The notes under the pieces were generated by a model. The model worked only from the letters and a program-made list of their open reading frames with translations. It made no database searches and was not told the origin of the DNA. Below are positions 1 through 6,432 of a DNA stretch of 7,275 nt, piece by piece. Source of the DNA: Brachyspira pilosicoli (lineage in GTDB: Bacteria; Spirochaetota; Brachyspiria; Brachyspirales; Brachyspiraceae); assembly GCF_019402445.1 (NCBI RefSeq), contig NZ_SRZM01000127.1, positions 1 through 7,275 on the forward strand, written 5' to 3'. How positions within the stretch are numbered: the first letter of the stretch is position 1; each line of letters begins with the position of its first letter. The position numbers and the translations under genes are program-made.

Positions 1-459
1 TTTTCCATTAAAAGTAATAGGCTCATCTATTATCGGAGTTTTATCTATAGTAGTTGGTATTTTTAATCCTTCAAGTATAGGAGAGTCCATATTTATCTCA
101 ACGCTATCAACCTCATCATTTTTTATAAATAAATTAGCTTCCAAAACTCCCCTTAATGTTTCTATTTTCATTGGGTTATTTTTTGATATATTATTATCAT
201 AAGCATATTTTGCCACACATCTTATGCCATTTCCGCACATTTCAGACTCAGAACCGTCATAATTAAACATTCTCATAGTTACATCAGCTATTTTACTAGG
301 CATTATTAAAACAATACCATCAGCACCAATAGAATAATGTCTATGACTTAAAATTGGAGAATATTTTTTGGCATCTTCAACTGTAAAACTTTCTTTAAAA
401 CAATCTATATATATATAATCATTGCCTATGCCATGCATTTTAGTAAAATTCAAAGTCAT
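1..459 (-). CDS. dapF: Diaminopimelate epimerase, N-terminal part (cut by window edge)
   Basis: This gene encodes the cofactor-independent racemase that converts LL-diaminopimelate to meso-diaminopimelate in the cytoplasm, for lysine and peptidoglycan synthesis. The 153 visible residues are roughly the first half of the usual protein of about 270 residues; the stop lies beyond position 1. The start MTLNFTKMHGIGNDYIYID is the family's typical opening strand with its G-x-G-N-D motif. The catalytic cysteine motif YDGSESEMCGNGIRC is intact, with Cys75 as the expected acid/base; the second catalytic cysteine should lie outside the window. The ATG at 459-457 is supported by a GGAG ribosome binding site (complement of 469-472) nine bases upstream. 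The gene starts 33 bases after the stop of the glycosidase on the same strand, with no terminator between them, so co-transcription is likely. The identification is secure. Confidence 0.95.
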   Translation of the reverse strand, partial: MTLNFTKMHGIGNDYIYIDCFKESFTVEDAKKYSPILSHRHYSIGADGIVLIMPSKIADVTMRMFNYDGSESEMCGNGIRCVAKYAYDNNISKNNPMKIETLRGVLEANLFIKNDEVDSVEINMDSPILEGLKIPTTIDKTPIIDEPITFNGK

Positions 460-492
460 AATAATAAACTCCAAAATGTGAAAAATATTTAT

Positions 493-2718
493 TTATTTTA
501 CTTTAATTTCTATAGTTTTAGCTTTTACCCTGCTGTTTGAAACAGTTACTGCTATAAAGCCTTTTTTGTTATTAGATTTTACCCAGAAAGAGTAATATCC
601 GCCCTCAAGTACAGGGTTATCATTTCCTATTAAAGAACCAGAACCTTTAACTTCTATCTTTATAGCTTCGTTAATATATGGAAGTCTGTTTCCTATAGAG
701 TCAATAGCCTTTACTGTTATTCTTGTAGCGTCCCAAGCAGAACCATTGCTTACAGCATTAATTTCTTTATCATCAGCAATTACTTCCAACTCTTTGAAAG
801 TAGGATTTTTTAAGAAATGTTTCTCTATTACAGCATTTCCGTCAATATATCCCACAACCTTAGCATCTTCCCAATTCATGGCACTAACACCAGGAATATT
901 TCTATCCATTTGTATAATAACAGGAGCATGCTTTAAACCTTGATATTTTCCAGTAGCAGGATATTCTTTTGCTAGTAACTCATTCTTATAATAAAACTCC
1001 ACATAATCACAATTTGTAGCAACCATTAAAGGAGATATTCCGCCTATAGCTCTCTCCCCTCTTGCATATATAGTAATAGGCTCTAATACAACACAATCTT
1101 TTTTGTTCATCTGTGAAGAGTATACGCTTGCAGCCAATTTTTTATTTCTAAACATATCGCAAACACCATGATAGCATATTCTATCACCCGAACCAAAATC
1201 ATAATGAGTATGATAATCAAAAGCACACCAACCAGTAGAACCAGATATACTGTCATCTATAGCAACAGCATTAATAACATCAAAATGTCTTTTAGTATGC
1301 TCTATCAAACGCTCTTCAGAGTCTTGCATCTTTGTAGGGAACATATGTCCATTATATTCTGTTATCATATAAGGTACATTTTTATCTAATTTTGTAACAA
1401 ACTTTTGAGCTCTTATAGGGTCATTAACTCCATCGCAATTAAAGTCATTCATAGTATACACATCTTCTAAAAGCTCACTTCCCATTATATATCTAACTCC
1501 GCCTGTTTGTCTTGTTTTATCTAACTTGTGAGCTACTTTATTAGTTTCTTTGTAGAAGCTATGATTATCCTGACTCTCATTAATTCTCACTCCCCATATA
1601 ATTATAGAAGCATGATGAAAATCTCTCTCTATCATATCTTTTACATTTTCTATAGAAACATTCTGCCAATTCTTATCTCCTATATGCTGCCAGCCTGGTA
1701 TCTCTTCAAAAACCATTAAGCCTATTTCATCACATCTATCTAAAAAATGTCTTGAAGCAGGATAATGAGATGAACGAACTATATTAAGCCCCAAATCAAA
1801 CTTTAGTATATCAGCATCTTTTTTCTGCATTCTCTCAGGCATAGCATAACCAACATAAGGAAAACTCTGATGTCTGTTTAATCCTCTTAATTTTATTTTT
1901 TCACCATTCAAAAAGAATCCGTTATCTCTAAACTCAACATCTCTAAAGCCTATCTTTACACTAACAGCATCTTCATTAGAAAGTGAAGCCTCAAGTCTGT
2001 AAAGTCTTGGATTATCAATATCCCAAAGCTCTATTCTGTCTGTATCAATATATTCTTTTATATTTATATCAGTAAATAATTCATCTTTCTTTAGACTAAT
2101 TTCTTTTTTTATTTCGCATATATGATACGCTCTATTGTAGAGATTAATAAATAAAGTTTCTTTTTTGTCTTCTTTTTTGCTGTTTCTTATTCTCACTTTT
2201 CCAGTTATATTTTGATTAGCATCGCCAACAATCATAATATTTTCAATAGATACTTCATCAACTACAATAATTTGTACTTCTCTATATATACCACCGTAGC
2301 ATAAATAATCTATTTCATTTCCAAAAGGAGGAATATCTTTTCTCTCTGTGCTGTCAACTTTAACTGCTATAATATTTTCTCCATCAACTAAAGAATCTGT
2401 AATGTCATAAATAAAAGGTAAATACCCACCTTTATGTTCCCCAAAGCTCTTAGCATTTACAAATACTTCTGCAGCAGCCATTACTCCTTCAAAGTTAATT
2501 AAAACTCTTTTATTTGCAAAATCTTTTTTATTATAATTAAATATATTTTGATATCCAGCAACAAGCCAAGTATCAGACTCATCAAAATAATGAAGAGGTA
2601 TTTCTTTTACAGTATGAGGCAAAGTTACGGTTGTTGATTTTAGAATGGTATTTTTTATATCATCATTCCAATTTTCTGAAAACTTCCAATTAGTGTTAAA
2701 ATCAATTACTTTTCTCAT
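493..2718 (-). CDS. Glycoside hydrolase family 2 protein (beta-galactosidase-like), cytoplasmic
   Basis: A complete 741-residue GH2 retaining beta-glycosidase, most likely hydrolysing beta-galactosides or related sugars. Domains in order: N-terminal sugar-binding jelly roll (about 1-155, with FEGVMAAAEVFVN at 76-88), Ig-like linker domain (about 156-262), catalytic TIM barrel (about 265-545), then DUF4982-like and Ig-like C-terminal domains (about 550-741). The GH2 signature N-x-x-R-S-S-H-Y-P followed by D-E-I-G-L-M-V-F spans 312-337. The acid/base glutamate is E381 in IIIWGVRINES, and the nucleophile is probably E454 in MITEYNG. The spacing W-G-x-x-x-N-E is one residue longer than the LacZ W-S-x-x-N-E. 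No signal peptide is visible, so the enzyme should act on imported sugars. The ATG has a GGAG site (complement of 2729-2732) ten bases upstream. Substrate cannot be settled from sequence; beta-glucuronidase remains possible. Confidence 0.93.
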   Translation of the reverse strand: MRKVIDFNTNWKFSENWNDDIKNTILKSTTVTLPHTVKEIPLHYFDESDTWLVAGYQNIFNYNKKDFANKRVLINFEGVMAAAEVFVNAKSFGEHKGGYLPFIYDITDSLVDGENIIAVKVDSTERKDIPPFGNEIDYLCYGGIYREVQIIVVDEVSIENIMIVGDANQNITGKVRIRNSKKEDKKETLFINLYNRAYHICEIKKEISLKKDELFTDINIKEYIDTDRIELWDIDNPRLYRLEASLSNEDAVSVKIGFRDVEFRDNGFFLNGEKIKLRGLNRHQSFPYVGYAMPERMQKKDADILKFDLGLNIVRSSHYPASRHFLDRCDEIGLMVFEEIPGWQHIGDKNWQNVSIENVKDMIERDFHHASIIIWGVRINESQDNHSFYKETNKVAHKLDKTRQTGGVRYIMGSELLEDVYTMNDFNCDGVNDPIRAQKFVTKLDKNVPYMITEYNGHMFPTKMQDSEERLIEHTKRHFDVINAVAIDDSISGSTGWCAFDYHTHYDFGSGDRICYHGVCDMFRNKKLAASVYSSQMNKKDCVVLEPITIYARGERAIGGISPLMVATNCDYVEFYYKNELLAKEYPATGKYQGLKHAPVIIQMDRNIPGVSAMNWEDAKVVGYIDGNAVIEKHFLKNPTFKELEVIADDKEINAVSNGSAWDATRITVKAIDSIGNRLPYINEAIKIEVKGSGSLIGNDNPVLEGGYYSFWVKSNNKKGFIAVTVSNSRVKAKTIEIKVK

Positions 2719-2765
2719 AATAGCTTTACTCCGATAAGGCTTATAATTTTTATTATTAAATATAG

Positions 2766-2794
2766 ATTTTATTATTTAAATAACAAAAAATCAA
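2766..2794 (-). promoter_or_regulatory. Candidate sigma-70 promoter for the GH2 gene (and dapF)
   Basis: Read on the minus strand, TTGATT (2794-2789) and TAAAAT (2771-2766) are separated by exactly 17 bases. They match the consensus boxes at 4 of 6 and 5 of 6 positions. Transcription would begin near 2759, giving a leader of about 40 bases that contains the GGAG ribosome binding site. The region is extremely AT-rich, so chance matches are easy; spacing and position are the main support. Confidence 0.5.
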
Positions 2795-2796
2795 TT

Positions 2797-2841
2797 ATAA
2801 TTTTATCATTTTTTAATAAATAACTAAAAAAATAAAATTAT
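2797..2841. repeat. Inverted repeat in the divergent intergenic region
   Basis: ATAATTTTAT at 2797-2806 and its exact reverse complement ATAAAATTAT at 2832-2841 form 10-bp arms 25 bases apart. One arm lies just upstream of the GH2 -35 candidate and the other just upstream of the outer membrane protein -35 candidate. This could be a pair of operator half-sites or an AT-rich upstream element. Both arms are almost purely A and T, so chance is a serious alternative. Confidence 0.35.
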
Positions 2842-2850
2842 CTCATAGGC

Positions 2851-2877
2851 TTGAAAAAAAAAATCTTATATTATAAA
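2851..2877 (+). promoter_or_regulatory. Candidate promoter of the outer membrane protein gene, with A10 tract in the spacer
   Basis: TTGAAA at 2851-2856 (5 of 6 to the -35 consensus) is followed by TATAAA at 2872-2877 (5 of 6 to the -10 consensus). The spacing is 15 bases, two short of optimal. A homopolymer of ten A (2854-2863) starts inside the -35 box and fills the first part of the spacer, so gain or loss of A changes box spacing without destroying TTGAAA. The start codon is 36 bases beyond the -10 box. Promoter assignment is tentative. Confidence 0.4.
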
Positions 2878-2913
2878 CTACTATATATTTTAAAATGAAA
2901 GAGCGGGTAAAAG

Positions 2914-3999
2914 ATGAAAAAAGTTATTATAGCACTATTATTTATTTTTAGTATTAATGTATTTGCAATAGACGATATGTTAGACAAAGATAATATGCAT
3001 AACCTTATAGACGGAGTAAACTCTACAAGGGCTGGAAGCGATAGAATAAGCACTATTTATAACTTTTCTCCACTTATGAATCATAATACACCTTTTAAAC
3101 TTGGTGTTTCTATATTAGATTTAAGATATATGTTTGACAACACAATCACAAACTCTCAAGGAGAACAAAACTTTGCAATAGCTCCTAAAGGCTTTATTGG
3201 TTTAAGCTATGGAATATTCGGCATAGGTTATCAATTTAATTTATACAATAATTTAAATGAAAAAAATGCTCCTATAATATCAACACACTCAGCATCTTTT
3301 GGATTTGCAACAGATAAATACAGATTATCAGTTCCTGTATCTTTTGGTGTTGCTGATGGAAGTCGTTATGGTGCTAAATTAGCTATAAGCACAACTCCTA
3401 AATTTACATTTTTATTTAGAGGAGGCTTATTAGATGAGTTCACTATATCACTACATTATGGAATACAATTATCTTCAATTACAAATAATATAACAGATAC
3501 TTCCGTTGCTCCTATGGTGATAGGAGGTAGTTTATATGGTACAGTTATGCTTTCAAGATTTGACAGTGCTCCTGTACAGATAAGTTTGCCTATAAAACTT
3601 GCTTTCTATTATGGTATAAAGAGTAGATGGGCTACTATTGATGCTGCTTATGCTGAAGATATGCTATTTAATTATTTATATAATGAAGACGGAGAGCGTG
3701 CTACAGACAGTATGCGTTTTTATATAATGCTTCCTGCTAAATTTGAATCTAAACTCGGAGCTTTATATTATTATATAATGCCAAGACTTATGTTTGAGGG
3801 TAATATTTATAAAACTACAGGATTATACAAACTCTATTATGGTATAGAGGGAGAATTGCAAGTTACTCTAATAGAAAATCTTACATTCGGTCTTACTGCA
3901 TATGCTGATGGTCAGGGCTTAATGCGTAAAGACAGAGATTTTGAAATTAATAATGCCTTTGGTGCTGGATTAGACATTTGGGGTATATGGAGATACTAA
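2914..3999 (+). CDS. Exported outer membrane beta-barrel protein, possibly a Brachyspira Vsp-like surface protein
   Basis: A complete 361-residue protein. Residues 1-18 are a clear Sec signal peptide: MKK, a hydrophobic stretch from VIIALLF to FSI, then NVFA with probable cleavage before IDD. The mature part has no hydrophobic helix but many short alternating strands rich in Tyr, Phe and Gly (for example GFIGLSYGIFGIGYQFNLY at 93-111 and ALYYYIMPRLMF at 283-294). It ends in IWGIWRY, an aromatic terminus of the kind recognised by the barrel assembly machinery. Size, signal peptide and strand pattern resemble the variable surface proteins (Vsp) of Brachyspira, but that match is from memory and unproven. 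Function is unknown; a surface-exposed barrel or porin-like role is inferred. The start is preceded by GAGCGGG (2901-2907), an imperfect ribosome binding site. No terminator with a U-tract follows, so readthrough into the flavoprotein gene is possible. Confidence 0.8.
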   Translation: MKKVIIALLFIFSINVFAIDDMLDKDNMHNLIDGVNSTRAGSDRISTIYNFSPLMNHNTPFKLGVSILDLRYMFDNTITNSQGEQNFAIAPKGFIGLSYGIFGIGYQFNLYNNLNEKNAPIISTHSASFGFATDKYRLSVPVSFGVADGSRYGAKLAISTTPKFTFLFRGGLLDEFTISLHYGIQLSSITNNITDTSVAPMVIGGSLYGTVMLSRFDSAPVQISLPIKLAFYYGIKSRWATIDAAYAEDMLFNYLYNEDGERATDSMRFYIMLPAKFESKLGALYYYIMPRLMFEGNIYKTTGLYKLYYGIEGELQVTLIENLTFGLTAYADGQGLMRKDRDFEINNAFGAGLDIWGIWRY

Positions 4000-4001
4000 T
4001 A

Positions 4002-4029
4002 TTGTAATTTTCACTCAATAAAATATAAT
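4002..4029 (+). promoter_or_regulatory. Candidate promoter of the flavoprotein gene
   Basis: TTGTAA at 4002-4007 (4 of 6 to the -35 consensus) is followed after 16 bases by a perfect TATAAT at 4024-4029. Transcription would start near 4036-4037, about 21 bases before the GTG start codon. The -10 box coincides with the outer 5' arm of the hairpin at 4024-4056, so transcripts from this promoter would lack that arm. Confidence 0.5.
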
Positions 4030-4056
4030 ACTCTATAAAAAATATGGAGTATTATA
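4024..4056 (+). promoter_or_regulatory. Hairpin that hides the ribosome binding site of the flavoprotein gene
   Basis: Positions 4024-4037 pair with 4043-4056 over 14 bp, with one U-G wobble (4034 with 4046) and a loop of five A (4038-4042). The ribosome binding site GGAG (4046-4049) lies in the 3' arm and pairs with CUCU (4031-4034). The stem ends one base before the GTG start at 4058. No U-tract follows on the plus strand, so a translational switch fits better than an intrinsic terminator. Pairing is read directly from the sequence; regulatory action is inferred. Confidence 0.6.
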
Positions 4057-4057
4057 A

Positions 4058-5428
4058 GTGAATATTTTAGTTATAAATGGAAGCCCCAAAGGAAATGGCA
4101 GTATTACTTTACAAACATTGCTTTTTTTAGAGAAAGCTTTTACAAATCATAATTTTTCTTATTTAAATGCTGCTCAAAAAGTAAGATACTACGAAAAGAA
4201 CTTTAATGAAGTAGAAAAAGAAATAAACAAAGCAGATATTATAATATTTGCCTACCCTGTTTATACTTTTTTAGTGCCATATCAACTGCATAGGTTTATA
4301 GAATTATTAAAAGAAAAGAATATTGATCTATCTCAAAAATATGCTACACAAGTATCAACATCAAAACACTTTTATGATACAACAGCTCATAAGTTTGTAG
4401 AAGAAAATTGTTTGGATTTGAATCTTAAATATATAAGAGGCTTTTCTGCTGATATGGACGACTTGCTTACAAAGAAAGGTCAAGAAGAGGCTATAGATTT
4501 TTTTAATTATTTAATATTTTCTGCTCAAAACAATATAAACTCTAATAATAATAATAATAATAATAATAAAGAAAAAAACAATATTAATATTTATAAAAGA
4601 CAAGTTGAAACAACATCTATTAAAGATGAAAATAAAGATGTTGTTATAGTTACAAACTGTGCTAAAGATGACACTAATTTAAGAAATATGATAGAAGATT
4701 TTAAAGCTACGTTTAATTACAGCACAAGAGAGATAAACATTAGAGAGTATAAATTTCATGGCGGATGTATGGGTTGTTTCGGCTGTGCTATTACGGGTAA
4801 ATGTGTTTATAAAGATGGATTTGATGAGTTTCTAAGAAGAGAGATACAAAAGGCTAATGCTATTATTTATGCTTTTACTATAGAAAATCATTATACACAT
4901 TCTAGTTTTAAGATTTATGAAGATAGGCAATTTTGTAATGGACATAGAATGGTTACTGAAGGTATGCCTGTTGGATATATTGTAGCGGGTGATTATGAGA
5001 GAGAATACAATTTACAAACACTAATTGAAGCCAGATGCGAAGTTGGAGGAAATTTTTTAACTTATGTTGCCAATGACAATAAAGAAAACACTTTAGAAGA
5101 ATTAAAAAAACTCTCTCAAACTATGAATTATGCTATACTAAATAAATGCTCCCGACCAAAAAACTTTTACGGCGTAGGAGGAATGAAAATATTTAGAGAT
5201 TTAATATATATTATGCAAGGAATAATGAAAGCTGACCATAAATATTATAAAAAACATAATATATATGATTTTCCTCAAAAACAAAGAGGAAGAATGCTTC
5301 AGATGAAATTAGCAGGATATTTAATGTCTATTCCAAGCGTACAAAAGAAGATGCGTGGCAAAATGAATCAATATATATTAATGCCGTATAAAAAAATAAT
5401 AGATAATACTTGCAAAAAAATAAATTAA
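4058..5428 (+). CDS. Two-module flavodoxin-like protein with iron-sulfur flavoprotein (Isf-type) cysteine motif
   Basis: A complete 456-residue cytoplasmic protein starting at GTG, with GGAG eight bases upstream. Module 1 (about 1-155) is an NADPH-dependent FMN reductase/flavodoxin fold: strand MNILVI, FMN-phosphate loop NGSPKGNGS (7-15), and second flavin loop AYPVYTF (65-71). An Asn-rich linker (158-177) contains eight consecutive Asn (163-170). Module 2 (about 193-365) repeats the fold, but its phosphate loop is degenerate (TNCAKDDTNL). It carries C237-x2-C240-x2-C243-x5-C249, matching the compact 4Fe-4S motif C-x2-C-x2-C-x4-7-C of iron-sulfur flavoproteins. Residues 366-456 are a basic, helical tail with no recognised function. 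The likely role is NAD(P)H- or ferredoxin-linked electron transfer; the substrate is unknown. Whether each module binds flavin is uncertain, and module 1 is the better candidate. The 3' flank has only a weak AT hairpin. Confidence 0.85.
   Translation: MNILVINGSPKGNGSITLQTLLFLEKAFTNHNFSYLNAAQKVRYYEKNFNEVEKEINKADIIIFAYPVYTFLVPYQLHRFIELLKEKNIDLSQKYATQVSTSKHFYDTTAHKFVEENCLDLNLKYIRGFSADMDDLLTKKGQEEAIDFFNYLIFSAQNNINSNNNNNNNNKEKNNINIYKRQVETTSIKDENKDVVIVTNCAKDDTNLRNMIEDFKATFNYSTREINIREYKFHGGCMGCFGCAITGKCVYKDGFDEFLRREIQKANAIIYAFTIENHYTHSSFKIYEDRQFCNGHRMVTEGMPVGYIVAGDYEREYNLQTLIEARCEVGGNFLTYVANDNKENTLEELKKLSQTMNYAILNKCSRPKNFYGVGGMKIFRDLIYIMQGIMKADHKYYKKHNIYDFPQKQRGRMLQMKLAGYLMSIPSVQKKMRGKMNQYILMPYKKIIDNTCKKIN
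4544..4567 (+). repeat. (AAT)8 trinucleotide microsatellite encoding Asn8
   Basis: Eight perfect AAT units lie in frame in the linker between the two flavodoxin-like modules. Length changes by whole units would keep the reading frame and only lengthen or shorten the linker. Confidence 0.95.
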
Positions 5429-5484
5429 TAATTATAAAATAATGATATTACATAATTTTTTTAGTATTGTTTTTATTATTAGTA

Positions 5485-5490
5485 TATAAT
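5485..5490 (+). promoter_or_regulatory. Candidate -10 box upstream of the small ORF
   Basis: A perfect TATAAT lies 41 bases before the ATG of the 51-residue ORF; a start near 5497 would leave a leader of about 35 bases. Only a poor -35 candidate (TTAGTA at 5461-5466, 18-base spacing) is visible. Such hexamers are common by chance in this composition, so support is weak. Confidence 0.35.
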
Positions 5491-5531
5491 ACAATAAATC
5501 ATTATTACAAATTTATTTTAGGGGTAGAATA

Positions 5532-5687
5532 ATGATTACAGGTATATCATCAACTAGTAATACCAATAAATATGTGCAAAGCATAGGCGGTGTAGAAGTT
5601 ACAGTTACAACCGACCTTACAGAGAAAACTACAACTATCAATGTGGCGGCAAAAGTAACAGGCGGAGCTTTAAACGCTCAAGCTTAA
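5532..5687 (+). CDS. Small protein of 51 residues, family not recognised
   Basis: The ORF runs from ATG at 5532 to TAA at 5685-5687. It has one of the strongest ribosome binding sites in the window, AGGGG (5520-5524), seven bases before the start. The protein begins MITGISSTSNTNKYVQ and ends TGGALNAQA. It has eleven Thr, no Cys, no signal peptide and no membrane segment. Residues 20-42 alternate in a pattern suggesting two beta strands (GVEVTVTT and TTTINVAAKV) joined by a charged turn (DLTEK). Its GC content looks higher than that of the flanking DNA, as expected for coding sequence. It lies 103 bases after the flavoprotein gene and 36 bases before the ankyrin gene, with which it may be co-transcribed. 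I do not recognise the family and assign no function. Coding status is supported by the ribosome binding site, composition and an otherwise unexplained 295-base gap. Confidence 0.7.
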   Translation: MITGISSTSNTNKYVQSIGGVEVTVTTDLTEKTTTINVAAKVTGGALNAQA

Positions 5688-5723
5688 AACAAATATTTAT
5701 AACAATATAATTTTTGGGGATTT

Positions 5724-6386
5724 ATGAAAAATATTTTTTTTATTTTACTAGCTTTATTCTCTTATAAGCTTTATTCTTTAACAGACGATGAAGTAAAATT
5801 TTTAAAAGCATGTGAGAACGGAAAATATGAAACTGTTATAACTATGTTAGATAGAAAGGTAAATGTAAATGTTACAACAGAAGATGGACTTACTGGTTTA
5901 ATGCTTGCTTCGCATAAGGGGTATCCTAATATAGTAAAACTTCTTATACGACATAATGCTGATGTTAATATAGTAGATAATGTTGGATATAATGCTTTGA
6001 TATTTGCTGCTTCAGAGGGAAGAAACGATATTGCTAAAATGCTTATAAAGGCAAAAATAAATATTAATGCCAAAAACAGCTATGGAGAAAATGCTTTGCA
6101 TGTGGCTTCATACAAACTCTACAGCAATGTTGTTCAAACTCTAATTGACTCTGAAATAGATATTAATGCGGTCAATAATGATGGAGATAATGCTTTGATG
6201 ATGGTTTTCATGTCGGCTGCTACAAGGGAAGAGATGATGCCTACTATTGAAATATTATGTAAAAACGGAATAGATGTTAATGCTAAAGATAAAAATGGAG
6301 AATCTATAATAGCATATATAAGAGCTAACTACAAAAAAGGAGATGCTCTAATAGAATATTTAAAGCAATATGGTGCTGTAGAATAA
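5724..6386 (+). CDS. Exported ankyrin-repeat protein
   Basis: A complete 220-residue protein. Residues 1-18 form a signal peptide (MKNIFFILLALFSYKLYS) with probable cleavage before LTDDE, so the protein should act in the periplasm or beyond. The rest is an ankyrin solenoid: a degenerate capping unit (about 21-51), then repeats at about 52-85, 86-118, 119-151 and 152-188, and a partial C-terminal unit to 220. The repeats show the usual hallmarks, for example GLTGLMLASHKGYPNIVKLL and the recurring D/N-x-G-x-N-A-L and I-N-A-K/V-N/D turns. The fourth repeat carries an insertion of about four residues (around 163-170). Ankyrin repeats bind proteins; the partner is unknown. Ankyrin proteins are numerous in Brachyspira. 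The ATG follows GGGG (5716-5719) with a short four-base gap. Position suggests an operon with the small ORF upstream. Confidence 0.92.
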   Translation: MKNIFFILLALFSYKLYSLTDDEVKFLKACENGKYETVITMLDRKVNVNVTTEDGLTGLMLASHKGYPNIVKLLIRHNADVNIVDNVGYNALIFAASEGRNDIAKMLIKAKININAKNSYGENALHVASYKLYSNVVQTLIDSEIDINAVNNDGDNALMMVFMSAATREEMMPTIEILCKNGIDVNAKDKNGESIIAYIRANYKKGDALIEYLKQYGAVE

Positions 6387-6395
6387 TTAATACGC

Positions 6396-6423
6396 TTGAA
6401 TTTTTATATTTTTATTATATATT
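6396..6423 (+). promoter_or_regulatory. Candidate promoter giving a leaderless scpA mRNA
   Basis: TTGAAT at 6396-6401 (4 of 6) and TATATT at 6418-6423 (5 of 6) are 16 bases apart. The -10 box ends nine bases before the ATG at 6433, so transcription would start at about 6430-6431 and leave almost no 5' leader. This fits the absence of a ribosome binding site. AT-richness makes the assignment tentative. Confidence 0.45.
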
Positions 6424-6432
6424 ATATCAATC

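Noticed and set aside
746..1719. Plus-strand ORFs of 63-73 codons within the GH2 gene
   Set aside because: They lie antisense to a clear GH2 catalytic gene, lack ribosome binding sites and encode no recognisable domain; they are shadows.
2871..3053. Minus-strand 60-codon ORF over the signal peptide region of the outer membrane protein
   Set aside because: It is antisense to a convincing signal peptide and reads through promoter sequence, so it is a shadow.
4024..4056. Hairpin as an intrinsic terminator of the outer membrane protein gene
   Set aside because: The stem is not followed by a T run and abuts a start codon; regulatory sequestration explains its position better.
4044..4061. Five-codon ORF (MEYYK) overlapping the flavoprotein start
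   Set aside because: Its ATG overlaps the GGAG site in the hairpin and has no ribosome binding site of its own; a leader peptide is not supported.
5429..5462. Possible terminator after the flavoprotein gene (ATTAT-AAA-ATAAT, then T7)
   Set aside because: The stem is five A-T pairs only and ends 12 bases before the T run, which is poor geometry for intrinsic termination.
5684..5711. TATAAT at 5706-5711 as a promoter for the ankyrin gene
   Set aside because: The predicted start (about 5718) falls inside the GGGG ribosome binding site, so co-transcription with the upstream ORF is more likely.
5771..6073. Minus-strand ORF of 100 codons over the ankyrin gene
   Set aside because: It lies antisense to a well-supported ankyrin-repeat frame and follows from its codon pattern.
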